Shown here one piece after another: positions 34,599 through 45,390 of a DNA stretch of 64,000 bases. The stretch is from Diphasiastrum complanatum (lineage: Eukaryota; Streptophyta; Lycopodiopsida; Lycopodiales; Lycopodiaceae). The stretch spans positions 54,568,282 through 54,632,281 of the forward strand of contig CM055098.1 in assembly GCA_029204225.1 (NCBI GenBank). Direction: 5' to 3'. The notes beneath the pieces are model-generated. The model was given only the letters and a program-made list of their open reading frames with translations, searched no databases and was not told the origin of the DNA. Position 1 is the first letter of the stretch. Every line of letters begins with the position of its first letter. Both the position numbers and the translations under genes were made by a program.

Positions 34599-35411
34599 TG
34601 TGCAAAAAGTACAAAAAGGACCAAGAGTGGATCCTAATCTGATCCTCAAGAGGGATTGGTTGTCAGATTACTTGATCTATTAATCTACTTCAGATTAAGA
34701 TCAATCTAGATCAATTCTAGACACAAAATCCTAACAAGAGCAATCATTAATTGAAGGTAAGTGTACTTTATGGTTTCACACGTGTGAAAAACTGTCTGAG
34801 TACGGACTCCAACCTAAAAATCAAGTACACATTGATAGAACCTCAAAACAATCAAAACAAATGTAGACAAATGGAGAGAATCACTCAAAATTGCTTCCGA
34901 AACCAAGATTGGTGTCTCACAATGATTATGGCCTAATGTGGCGGGAGCTCGTGGTATTGATCATCCCTCTGATCCCACATGTGTGAAGGTGCTTTGTCAT
35001 ATGATGATTCATCATGCAAAATTGACACTTGGACAAAACTTCTATTTTGAGCACTTTTGGTCTATTTTCCTTCTATATGGAGATCTACTTGGAAATCTTA
35101 TAGAACTCAAAATTCGCCTACTTCAGCTTATTCCACATGTGTGAGCTGTCCTCTACACATGGGATATGACACCTAACCAAAGGATGTGGCTCATGCAATC
35201 AATAGATTGATGCCATGTGTCATATGTCTAGAAAACTAGTTTTTGGCCTTTTTAGCCACTAGAACTTGAATTAAATCATATGTACATCCTATATAATTAT
35301 GGTACATGACAAGTACACTAGTTTCACACGTGAGAACAGGCTCCACACATGTGTGTTTATCTATATACAAGATTTTTGGCCTCTACCAAGCTTATTTTTG
35401 CATTTTTCACA
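34599..35411 (-). repeat. X outer right (5') LTR, 813 bp
   Basis: Plus-strand start tgtgcaaaaagtac, end tttttcaca followed by gttgc. The palindrome tttcacacgtgtgaaa is at 34774-34789. By eye it differs from the outer left LTR by a few percent. Confidence 0.92.
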
Positions 35412-37439
35412 GTTGCACCTTGGCTCTGGTCACGCATCTCAGCGACGGCATCTGTCTGCCCTTGGTCTTGGCCTTTGGACCCTTGATCTGGTTGAAATCC
35501 CCCTACTGCCTGCTGGCTCTGATCTTGGCTAGTACTAGCCTGTGCAATGTCAAAATTAGGTGGCGGTGGAATTACCACGGGGGTGGGCTGGGCCTTCGTT
35601 TCCATGTATTTCTAGCATGTCTTGAGGGCTTGCTTGGCCTGGGCGAGCTCTTGCATTGCGCTTGCCCGATACTTATTGAACTCCGCCTGGTAGTTGTTGA
35701 GGGTTTGGCTATAAATCTGCACCTGACACCGTAGAAGATTCATCTCTGATTGGGAAAGCTGCCTTGTTCCGGTGCAGATTGAGCTAGCCAGACGAGCTTC
35801 TCGTCTTGTAAGGCTTTAACCTCCGTCCCCAGGCGTGTGTTCTCTGTTTCCAAAAGTGTAAGTTGTTCTTGGATAGGGGCAAGCCGTTGGGATGCTTCAG
35901 CTTGAAGCTCTCGCACCTTTGTGGAGGCCTCAGTCAATGCTTTGGAGAGGCTTTGAATATATTTGTTTAGGCCTTCCTCCTTCTGCTGCAGCTTGGCAAT
36001 CTCCTGGTGCTCTGCTTGTTCGTATTGCTGAGCCAGAGTCAACTCTTGCTGCAGCTTGGTGAGGTCTGCTCGCAGCTGTGTATTACTTGTTGCCAACTAT
36101 AGTACCCTGCTTTCCAGAATAGCTTTGGCTGCTACCGCATCCAGGATGTATTTTCCTAGGATTTGGTACGTCATCGTTAGATCCGTGGGAGTAGTTGGTA
36201 CACTGGCACTGGCAGGGGCTTGTGTTGTATCGGCCCCGACGACTTGTGGAATTCCATCGTCATTGTCTTCGATCAAGTTTTCATTTGTCCTGATGCCATC
36301 TGGGTTGTGGGGTCAGTCCGATCTGGTGATGCTACAAAAACTGTTTGTAAAAATGCATCATCAGACAGCGGTTGGCTGTCCTCGGCAACCTTTGGCGAAG
36401 CGGGTGGGGTGTGAGAAACAATTATGGAAACAGGGGCGAGGACGGTTTGTCCGAATGAGAGGATGGGAGGAACGGTGGGGAACTGAATGGTGGTGTGGAG
36501 TATGGAAGAAGGTGAGGATGGAGCAAAAAGTGTCTGGCGTGGGGGATTGCATGGAAGAAGAAGTGGCGGTGGTTGATGGAGTCGTTAGTGCGACAGTGGA
36601 GACACGTCGTCAGGTAACAGGTGGAGATGTGGATGTAGAAGCAGTGCCACGCATTCGTTTGCTGGCCGTTGTGTTAATGACTGCAGGTTGGGATGAGGTA
36701 GATGCTTGAGATGGTGGATAATGTGGCACAAGGGTAGACAGGAGGGATGAGCGTTGGAAACCGCGCACTTTCATCTCGAGAAGTGCGCAGGCAAAGTTAC
36801 ACAACAGGGGGCCTGCTGTAATTCACTCACGGTTGTTGGGTTTGATGGAGTTTATTAGTTCTCAAATAAGGAAGCTATGCCAGTCGTATGGCACAACAGA
36901 GGGGTTAGGGAATTCCAGAAAGGATTCCACTATCTGACTCAACAACATAGACTGGATTCTATCCTTGCGAAATGTTGAAATAACCAGAAAGTTATTCAAC
37001 AGATGCGCAACTGTCTGAATGACGGGTCCCGTGATAGCTTCTATCAAATAACCATTTCTGGTGTGGTTTGGGTGACAAATGGTTTAATCAGAGCTTTGGC
37101 GTGGCAATGGGAGATGGGTTGACGATCACCGGACATAATGCCAATGGTGATCATCGAGTCGGCGTTAATCTTGACCTTGTACGTGGTACCTTGGTACAGG
37201 AAGTAGAAACGAGCCTTGTCCTCATCCCAGGTGGCGTAAGCGTGAAGGGCGAGGCCCATGTTAATCTCAGAATGGAAGAGCGCCGAGTAAAAACCCATTG
37301 CTTCAAGGAGGGGCCCGGCTGTCTGCAGCCATGGTGGAATCAAAGTGTCAGAGGGTAGAGGCCAAATCTGCATGGCCTCGGGGATGTCATGCTGGATCAC
37401 CTGTTTGGCGCCAAAGTCTTCAAAGTATGAGGAGGCCAT
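35412..37439 (-). pseudogene. K extra ORF region after integrase (coiled coil, Q/P-rich)
   Basis: Opens MASSYFEDFGAKQVIQHDIP and WPLPSDTLIPPWLQTAGPLL (37.0-37.4 kb). Later comes a long coiled-coil segment with heptads (LRADLTKLQQELTLAQQYEQ, LTLLETENTRLGTEVKALQ; 35.74-36.1 kb), then a Gln/Pro-rich stretch (QPDQGSKGQDQGQTDAVAEM). It continues left of X. Extra ORFs at this site are known in Athila and Tat elements, but I see no signal peptide or membrane helix, so env-like is not supported. Broken. Confidence 0.6.
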
Positions 37440-38540
37440 GTTAGCAATGATGATTAGTGGTCGAAAAATCGAAAAAGTAGAAAAAATGGTGGAAAATGGA
37501 AGGAAACAGTAGAAAACTAAGAATAATGAGTGTTGGATGAAAATGATTGTAGTTCAAAGCGTAGATTGGTGTTTGATATGAGTAGATGACAGCTGGTAGG
37601 AAGTTTGGTTGAAAATAGAAAACTTGGTATTTTCAGTGGAAATTTTGGCAGAGCTTCGCTAGCAAACGTGACAAATGACTCGAATTCAGCCCTTATATAG
37701 CGGAATTTAGAGTGCGTATTAGGTGAAATTCATTTTTCCTTGTTCAGTTCCACCGAAATTTTGGCAGGCATTTTCTTCACAAAATTCTAAGACCTCAAGG
37801 AAGTCTGCGAGAGTTCAGAAGGTGATTTGATTGCTATGTGAAGGTTCTACGAGGGTTCAGACTGTCTGCGAGGATTTAACTCTCGCAGGAAGTGATCTCT
37901 CGCGCAACTTGTTCCTGTGATTGAATTTTCAAGATCAGACCATGTAGGCAGGCTAATTTCACTGTTTTGATTCCATTTAGGCACCTTGCAAGATTTGGTA
38001 AGTTGATCTTGATGCTCTGCAAGGGTTCTGAAAATTCTGCTTTTGAAAGCTCCGCATACACTAAAAAATTATGATTCCTCCATCAGGTACTCTCGTAGAG
38101 ATTTTCGTGGATGCATCTAGGTCAGATCTGGTGACTGTCCAATTTTCAAGAGCTATCTCCTAGAGGATCTCAAAAAATCATGAAAAAAGTGCTCCTTCAA
38201 AGTGTTTTTTTTTTACGAGATCTCGAGCTTTTGTGATTTTGAACTTTTGTAAACTGGTAATCAGCTTCATCCAGGCTTGATCTGACTGTTGGTTGTGCTA
38301 TGGAAGTTTTGATGAATTCTTGGTAGTAGATCCCTCAATCAATCTGATGATCTGCTTTCTTTTTTACCCTATCAGAATCTGGATCCTCCTTGGATTCTGA
38401 TGGATTTCTCCGATCCTGCCAGATCTGGCTGAATCTTGATGGATTTAGCTTGATTTGGCTTGATCTCCTTAGATCTAGTGGTGATGGCTGAGCAAATTAG
38501 CTTTTGTAACATGCCACCCCCAATCTGGATCTGTCTTACT
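37440..38540. other. K spacer between integrase and extra ORF
   Basis: About 1.1 kb without a supported frame. It could hold a promoter or splice sites for the downstream ORF; none is clear. Confidence 0.6.
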
Positions 38541-38547
38541 ATGGTGG

Positions 38548-39801
38548 CTAGTACTTGTGCAACCGGCTACCGTTGATGGGTGTGTCAAAGGGCGTCCCAT
38601 CAAGCTGTTCTAAGTTCACGGCCCCATGATTAAGAATTTCCTTGATCCTATAAGGACCTTCGCCCGTGAATTTTAACTTCCCCTTGATCACCTTGGTTTT
38701 ATACATCAGGACCAGATCTCCTGAACGAAGATCCTTCTTTTGTAATCTACGATCATGCCAAGCCTTGCGTCTTTCCTTTTCAGCTGCCAGTGCATGCACA
38801 GCTAGTAAACGTGTTTCACAAAGCTTATGCAGAGCTTCGTGGCATACCTGTAGAGATTTGGACTCATTAAGACATTGTGCAGTGGCAATCCTTAATGAAG
38901 GAACGAAAAACTCTACTGGCATCACAGCATCCTGACCATATACCAATTGGAAGGGTGTTTGATCAGTGCTCCCTTTATATGCTATCCTGAATGCCCACAG
39001 TGCAGCATGCAACTTGTGTTTCCAATCTGATCTGCTAGCTTCAACTTTTTCGTGAGCACGCTACACAGGATCTTATTGGATGATTTTGCTTGCCCATTAC
39101 CACAAGGATAATAAGGTGTATTGGTTTTGTGGATCACGAAGAATTCCTCCAACAGGACCTTGATGGTCTCGTTGATGAAATGGCTTTCGCGATCACTGAC
39201 TAGTTCCACCGGGCACCCGAAGCGCACAATGATATTTTCATAAAGGAACTTGGCAGTGGTCCTAGCATCAGCTACTCTTATTGCCTTGGCTTCAACCCAT
39301 TTGCTGAGGTAGTCTGTGGCTACGATTATGTATCGAGCCTAGGAACTCCTTGTTGCAGGGTGAATTGGACCAATATAATCCAATCCCCATTTTTTGAATG
39401 GTGCTTGGGCTAAGACTGGGTGCAGTAGATCATAGTTCAATCTCGTTGGTCTCCTTGCCCTTTGACACATCGCACTTTTTCAAATATTCCTCCCTGTCTT
39501 TATGAATCGTTGGCCACCAACATCCTGATTGCAAGATCTTGTGAACTGTAATGTCAAATGCAAAATGACCTCCACCCGTGCCTTCATGTGAAAGAGAAAT
39601 GATATGGGTGGTCTCATGAGGAAGAATACACCGCCGAAGAATTCCATCTGGACCTCTTCGGTACAACTGGCTGGCAATCAGCTGATAAGGTCTAGCCTTC
39701 AAGATCAATTTACGTTGTTCCGCCTTTGGTAGTGATTTGTCTGGTTGGCCCCGCATTAGATATTCAACAATGTCGGCAGCCCATTCTGGTACTGTGTCCA
39801 T
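38548..39801 (-). pseudogene. K integrase remnant
   Basis: The zinc-binding region is at 39.4-39.8 kb (RRCILPHETTHIISLSHEGT, GGHFAFDITVHKILQSGCWW). The catalytic core end is near 39.0-39.2 kb (RFGCPVELVSDRESHFINET, TPYYPCGNGQAKSSNKI). The C-terminal part (AALWAFRIAYKGSTDQTPFQ, LVYGQDAVMPVEF, LVLMYKTKVIKGKLKFTGEG) ends the polyprotein. Typical Gypsy integrase. Broken. Confidence 0.87.
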
Positions 39802-41191
39802 GTAAAATAAGCTGCATCTGCTAGCTCATCGTCGGGTTGGGTTGCAATCTCCTTTCCCTTGATTCGTGACACATGATCTGCCATGTAGTGTTGTTTCCCC
39901 TTGCGAATTACTATCCGAAAATCAAATTCCAACAACAAAAGGAGCCATCTGGTGATTCTCCTGGTGTTGCAAGTTTTATTAACGAGATATAGCAAGGGTT
40001 GATGGTCCATATAAAAAGCAAAATGTGTGGCCATCAAATAGTGTTGAAACTTCTTAATCACATAGATCATTGCCAGTGCTTCTCGCTCTATGGTTGAATA
40101 ATTCATTTCGGTATCACTGAGCTGTCGGCTTGCAAATCGAATTGGAAAGTCCTTTTTGTGTTCACCTGGTTGGGTTAAGACTGCTCCAACTTTATACTTT
40201 GATGCGTCTGTATGCACGTGGAACTCAATGGACCAATTGGGTGGTCGTAGGATTGGTGTTGAGACCAATGCATCCTTAATCTTTTGGAAAGCCTTTAGAA
40301 CTTCCTCATTCCAATGTGGATCCGTTGTGAGCTTGTAAATTGGTCTGGCTAACTCCGCAAAATCAAGAATGAAGATCCTATAATAGTTAGCATGACCCAT
40401 GAGAATGTAGACCTCGCGGATCGTCCCTGGAGGTGGTAGATCAACAATGATCCTGATCTTTGGTAGATCTGTGGCGATCCCATGTCTTGACACTACATGC
40501 ATCACCCAAAATTGACATTTTTTTGGATTCAGAGAGATCTGGTATTCGCGACATTTTTGTAGCACCTTCTCCAAATCGGATAAGTGTTCTGAATCTGGTC
40601 CATGCACGCACAGATCGTCCAAGAAAATTTCCAAATTTTTTTGTAAATAATCTTTGAATGTCGCTGCATGACTCGTTGGAAAGTGTTTGGGGCATTGCAA
40701 AGTCCGAATGGCATCACTTTATAGGCATAATAAGTTCTCCATTTTGTGGCGAATGTTGTCTTGTGCTGGTCCTAGGGGGCTATTTTCACTTGGTTGTAGC
40801 CGCTGAAGCCGTCCAAAAAACTGTAGGCTTTGTCGCCAACTACTCTATCAAGGACACTTTCCGTAAATGGTAAAGGAAAATGGTCCTTTTTGGTGACTAC
40901 ATTAAGCGCCTTCAGATTCACACAGATATGCATTTTGCCATTCTTCTTGGGTACTATAACTATCAGCGATACCCATTCTGTGTGCTCGATTTCGTAAATG
41001 AAATCTGCATCCATAAGTTTCTGCAACTCTTGCTTGATCAGTTCTGTATAATTCGGGTTGCAGCGGTAGTAATAGCTTACCTTGGGGACTGCTCCGTCCA
41101 CCAAAGGTATGGTGTGTTGGACTATTGTTGGCGGAATGCCCTTTAGATCACTATAGCTCCAGGCAAAACAGTCTTTATATTTCACCAACAA
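39756..41191 (-). pseudogene. K reverse transcriptase and RNase H remnant
   Basis: RT: KYKDCFAWSYSDLKGIPPTI, DADFIYEIEHTEWVSLIVIV, ICVNLKALNVVTKKDHFPLP, SFLDGFSGYNQVKIAP, MPFGLCNAPNTFQRVMQ and the FLDDLCVHG active-site region. RNase H: FHVHTDASKYKVGAVLTQPG, IEREALAMIYVIKKFQHYLM, ADHVSRI. These words place it in the Athila/Tat side of Ty3/Gypsy. Broken. Confidence 0.9.
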
Positions 41192-42378
41192 GGATCATAG
41201 TCTCTTGAACTGCGTGGGTGTTAACTGCACTCCCACATGCACTATCCTTTCTTCTTCTCTTGATTCCGCAAGATTCATCGGCTGTGTTCGGGCAGGTCCC
41301 TCGAAGACTTGTTCCGCTGGTGCCTGACTTTGATCAGGTTCTCGTTGGGCTTGCGACATCATGATTACCACGTCGTCCAGTGGCATCTCATGAACTGGAG
41401 CTCATCGAGATTCCTCTTTCAGCATATTGATCTTGGCCCGATTGGTCATTTTTTTATTTTCTGTCACCTGTGTAGAAGATGACGTTGTATCTGAGTCCAA
41501 CTTGATTGACTTTTGGAATCCAATACCTTCTTTTTGTCCTTTTTTGTCATTTTGGTGGATTCATCCTTGTTGTCTTTCTTTGGGACTGCTGTGACATTCG
41601 CCTCATGGTTGCGAATATCAACGTCTACTGTAGCTATTGCCTCTTCGGGTAGGCGTCTCCATCGGATCACCTGGTTGTAGTGTTGCTTCAACTGATTCTT
41701 CTTATTCGCAGGTGCCTTGGGTGGTTCGATCTTTGAGACTTTTGCCATAGCAGACCTTTGTGGTGGTTGAGCTTGTACCTTCTTGGTTTCGTAACGATCT
41801 GGGTACATGTGGTGTAGCACTTGTTCATCAGTCAGCTCAATCTCCTTATTATAAGTTAGAGCATGTTGCCAAGGGACTAGATCATCGTCCACTGAATTCT
41901 CAGTCAGCTCCACTGATAACCATGCTATGTTTATCATATTCATCCCAAATGTGATTGGTGTGTCCATAGTGTAACATTTGGGTGAAGATGTACTCGGTTC
42001 TGGATCTGATTCATATTGACATGTCTGGCAGTCAATAGTTGCTAATGCATCCGTCCATCTCATGACATTCGTCTCTGAATGATAGTGACCTCCCTTGGCT
42101 GGCCTTGGGCGGTCAATCGTATGATCTGTCGTGGATGATCCATCATCAGCTTTGGTGTGTAATAGGTTTCACCGTCCATGTGGTTGGATCTACCTTTACA
42201 GCCTGTTCTTTGTTCTCGAAGGTGAGTTTCCATGTACCCCAGTTGTGTACTACTTGCGCAGCCCTCAACCATGGTCTTCCCAATAAAATACGGTATGCAG
42301 ATGGAGATTTAGGTATATCCATGACCACAAAAGTAATCACATACTGCATGCCTACTATCTTTACGGGAATATCAGCAA
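41192..42378 (-). pseudogene. K region between protease and RT
   Basis: Minus-strand frames with KIVGMQYVITFVVMDIPKSP, YRILLGRPWLRAAQVVHNWG (the ILGRPWL-type block after protease in Gypsy elements) and a charged Lys-rich linker (KKDNKDESTKMTKKDKKK). Broken polyprotein fossil. Confidence 0.75.
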
Positions 42379-42795
42379 CTACACCTTTTGTTTTGGTTTC
42401 ACACAAGATTGATCTGCTAGCTTAATGCCAAATCTGGCTGGCTTCAATCCTTGTAATCTCCATTTTTCGTACAAAGTAGTGGAGATCAGATTGACACCCG
42501 ATCCTCCATCTACCACTGCCGCCTCGTCCTCGTATCTCTTGTGTTTGATTGGCAAAGTGATGTTGTGTTCCTCACTCTCCCATGCTGCTCCGATGTGGAT
42601 GATGTTACTTATTTCATCATAGCCCGCGCAATGTATGGGCTCAGGCGCTACTGGCTCCTCATCCGCTTTGGCCCATTCAGCTAAAAGGCTTTTTGCTTGT
42701 GGTGCAATCCACAATAGTTCTCCGAGAGGTAAACTAACGTGGCTTGACAGCAAGAGTGTGAGCCTTTCAGTGTGTGGTTCCTTAGGCTCCACCAT
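42379..42795 (-). pseudogene. K aspartic protease remnant
   Basis: The block EDEAAVVDGGSGVNLISTTL has the shape of a retroviral-type protease active site (hydrophobic-D-x-G-S) followed by LYEKWRLQGLKPARFGIKLA, as in Athila/Tat proteases. Broken. Confidence 0.75.
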
Positions 42796-42813
42796 GTGAA
42801 AAGGTGGTTCATG

Positions 42814-44484
42814 TTAGTGCAACCGATCATTCTGATCAGTGCGCAGTGGTGAGCCCATTCGCGATTCCCGTTCGACGCCGACTGGAGGTTCTGTGGGATT
42901 GTTTCGTTCTTGCTCTTTTTCCTCCTCTTGTGCTTTTTGTACCCAGTGTCTTATTTTCTGGTACTGTCTTCTCTCTTCCCTCACATTTGGATATGGCACT
43001 GAAGTTGAGGGTTGGTCATCAATGATCAATGGTGGTGGTGAGGGAGCCACTTCCTTCCTCTTCTGTGCTCGAGTAACAACTAACACAGGAGCGTGATCGT
43101 GTCGACCTTTCGATGGCATCCCCGCTGGAACTACTGATTGTTGTATGGCAATGAGGTTAAGAGGTGCACTGGTTCCAGGTTTGAATAGACAATTTTTGAA
43201 ACAATGTCCATAACCGCAATCCCGGTAGGAGGTTGTATATTGTCCTTTGTAGGGACATTCTGCAATTATGTGTCCCTCGCCGCACCTGTAGCGGCCGTAA
43301 TTTCTTCCACCTTGACATTGAGTTTGAGCTGCATAGGCCGAAACATATTCATTTATGGCAAGATCCATAAATGGTTCATTTGGTCTGTACCACTGCTGTT
43401 GCTCAGGTTAAGGTTGCATTTGCATTTCTTGTTCTGCTGCTGTCAGGTTGACATGGGCCACTTGTTGATTGGCTGGCCCTGGTGGAGCAAGTAAGGCCAT
43501 GCATTGTGGTTGATTGGGTGTGTCGTACCTTGGTGTCACGTTAGGTGCCCCTTGATGATAAGGATAAGAAGTCTGATTAGGACTTCTCTTTTGTTGAACA
43601 ACCCTAGGGTTAAACGGGCAAAATGTCGTATCGTGCGATGTTGCAATGCACAGATGGCAGAATCTATGTGTCAGTCTCAGATTTTGCTTTAGGACTGGAC
43701 ACTCGTTCAATGTATGGTTTTGCGTGCATACTGAACACCATACATTTTCTCGTCAAGGATACTGTAGCTAGGTTGGTTCCGTTTGATGTGGAGTTACTAC
43801 TACAGTTCCTTGTAAGGCCTTCAGTTTCTGGTCAAACTGCACCGTAAGTTGCTCCATCTGTTGTTTGTGTAATTTTGTCATTTGCTCCAACAACAGTTCT
43901 GTGGATAGAGTGGATGCGTTTGATGATGATGATGCGATCGAGGGAGTAGGAGTGTGGGTGAAAGGATATTCATCGTCAGATCCCTCATCCTCTTCCCTGA
44001 TGGCATCTTCCATAGCTTCTTGCAGGGTAGCGTACTGCTCCCTTCGTTTCAGTTCTCTTCTGTTGCTTCATGGTAATCCGGCTAGGAACCACATGATCAT
44101 CGCATGATCGGGAGTCAGGACTGCACTACACTCAGATCGTAGATGTTTGACCCATTCAATATAGTCCTGGACCCTTTCTCGTTTTCCCATCTTGACTTTG
44201 CTTAGCAGGAGAAACGGGTCTTCCAAGAACTTCCTTGGCTTAAAGCGCGTAATGAGAGCCGTTTTAACTGCTTCCCAGGTGGATTTCTCTTTCTCTGACA
44301 GGTTGAAAAACCAATCCTGAGCCACTGCAAGTAAGGACGTAGGGAATAGCATCAGCTTCTCTGCAGGTGTCCGTTCATCGTAGATTTCACAAGCTTGCTC
44401 GTAGATCTGGAGGAATCGGATGGGATCTGATGATCCATCGTATTTTGGTATCTCCATCTGTGGTGCTCTCCGAACTACGTGCAA
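42814..44484 (-). pseudogene. K gag and zinc-knuckle region
   Basis: Retrotrans_gag core at 44.07-44.48 kb: EIPKYDGSSDPIRFLQIYEQ, AVAQDWFFNLSEKEKSTWEA, TRFKPRKFLEDPFLLLSKVK, RVQDYIEWVKHLRSEC. A Ser-rich acidic stretch and Q-rich region follow. A Cys/His region is near 43.2-43.7 kb (HRFCHLCIATSHDTTFC, YGRYRCGEGHIIAECPYKG, CCHC-like). Capsid and nucleic-acid binding in the family. Broken. Confidence 0.85.
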
Positions 44485-44560
44485 GAATCTACCTAAACTA
44501 CTCTAAAAAACAAGAAAATAGCTAAAATGCAACTAAACTAGTTAGTAGAAACCTATCCCT

Positions 44561-44573
44561 GGCAACGGCGCCA
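44561..44573 (-). promoter_or_regulatory. Primer-binding site of K
   Basis: The minus strand reads TGGCGCCGTTGCC, one base inside the right LTR. This form is known from Athila-group elements and is usually assigned to tRNA-Asp. Confidence 0.85.
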
Positions 44574-44574
44574 C

Positions 44575-45385
44575 TGTGGGGTCAAAGATCTCTCGTCATA
44601 TAGCCCTTCCGTCTATCAACAAAGGTTAGATCACTGGATAGGTGCCTAACTATGCATAGATGCTACTTTTAGTTAATTTCCTACTTTCTCCCTTAACTCT
44701 ACTCACCACTATACTACTCCTCTTTAACTCTACTCCTCTACACTAACATTCATCATAGTTTGGTTGAAGGAAAGGAATGGAGAAGAAGAGATTGAGAAGA
44801 GAAGAGAAAGAGAGTGAGGGTGGAGGTTAGCTCAAATGCTCCTTATGCTTGCTAATAGAAAAACATTCACTATTGGCAAACAATAAACATGGAAATAGAA
44901 AGCAAGAGAAAACACAACCAAGAGCATTAACAAGTAGTGAATAGCAAATGAGGATGCTCCTCTTCCAAAAATGATAGACTTTTCTCCTTCTCATTAAGCA
45001 TCCAAATAGTGTACAAATGGTGCCTTTTTATAAAATGGGGAAGGCCCTTGCCCCTCAATCTTATTGGCTAATATTCACAATGATCCTAGCCATTCATCTT
45101 GGACCCAACTTAATCCAAGGGTCCACAAAAAGTACATTAGAAATCACAAGATTCATGTGAGTCCCAATTTGGACCCAACTCTAAAAAGTGATCTCTAAGT
45201 TTAAAAATGACATTGAGCCTCTAGTTTTATTTTAATTACAAGGCCCAAGTCAAGTTTATTTTATTTACAACTTCAATTGCGTGCTCATTGGGCCATGGGC
45301 TTATACACACAGGATGCCATGCCCTCGCAACACATTTTATTGGAGGATTTTATCTATTTACACTTTGTTGGGAATACCCCCAACA
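44575..45385 (-). repeat. Right (5') LTR of K, 811 bp
   Basis: Intact copy: plus-strand start tgtggggtcaaagatctc, end ggaatacccccaaca, followed by atctt. It carries TATAAAAAGG on the minus strand (about 45023-45032) and the empty form of the site where H entered the other LTR. Confidence 0.94.
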
Positions 45386-45390
45386 ATCTT

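Larger units (their letters stand above)
25227..35411 (-). mobile_element. Compound element X: non-autonomous LTR element with a duplicated tail and an enclosed Gypsy piece
   Basis: The outer LTRs at 25227-26040 and 34599-35411 share the exact duplication gttgc (25222-25226 and 35412-35416), so one insertion into K made the outer frame. Inside are a third LTR (30140-30971) and Gypsy fragment L (27292-30139). The stretch 25227-27291 is a second, near-identical direct copy of 30140 to about 32206. Internal ORFs have CxxCG motifs but no pol. The arrangement is best read as insertion followed by recombination with another copy. Broken. Confidence 0.85.
19242..45385 (-). mobile_element. Element K: Ty3/Gypsy (Athila/Tat-like) retrotransposon inside N
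   Basis: Both LTRs (about 811-820 bp) and the exact duplication atctt (19237-19241 and 45386-45390) are present, so the insertion is complete. Order on the minus strand: LTR, PBS, gag, zinc-knuckle region, protease, RT, RNase H, integrase, a spacer, then a long extra ORF region, LTR. The gag-PR-RT-RH-INT order is Gypsy; the RT words FAWSYSDLKGIP, LDGFSGYNQV and MPFGLCNAPNTFQRV fit the Athila/Tat branch. H sits in its left LTR and X in its extra ORF. It is broken, with many breaks; LTRs differ by about 2% by eye. Confidence 0.92.

Noticed and set aside
30140-35411. Treating the middle and right X LTRs as one simple element
   Set aside because: Their flanks (gatag and gttgc) do not match, whereas the outer pair does; the LTR form also differs.
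36056-36709. 217-codon plus-strand frame
   Set aside because: Antisense to K's extra ORF region; codon content follows the GC-rich minus-strand coding DNA.
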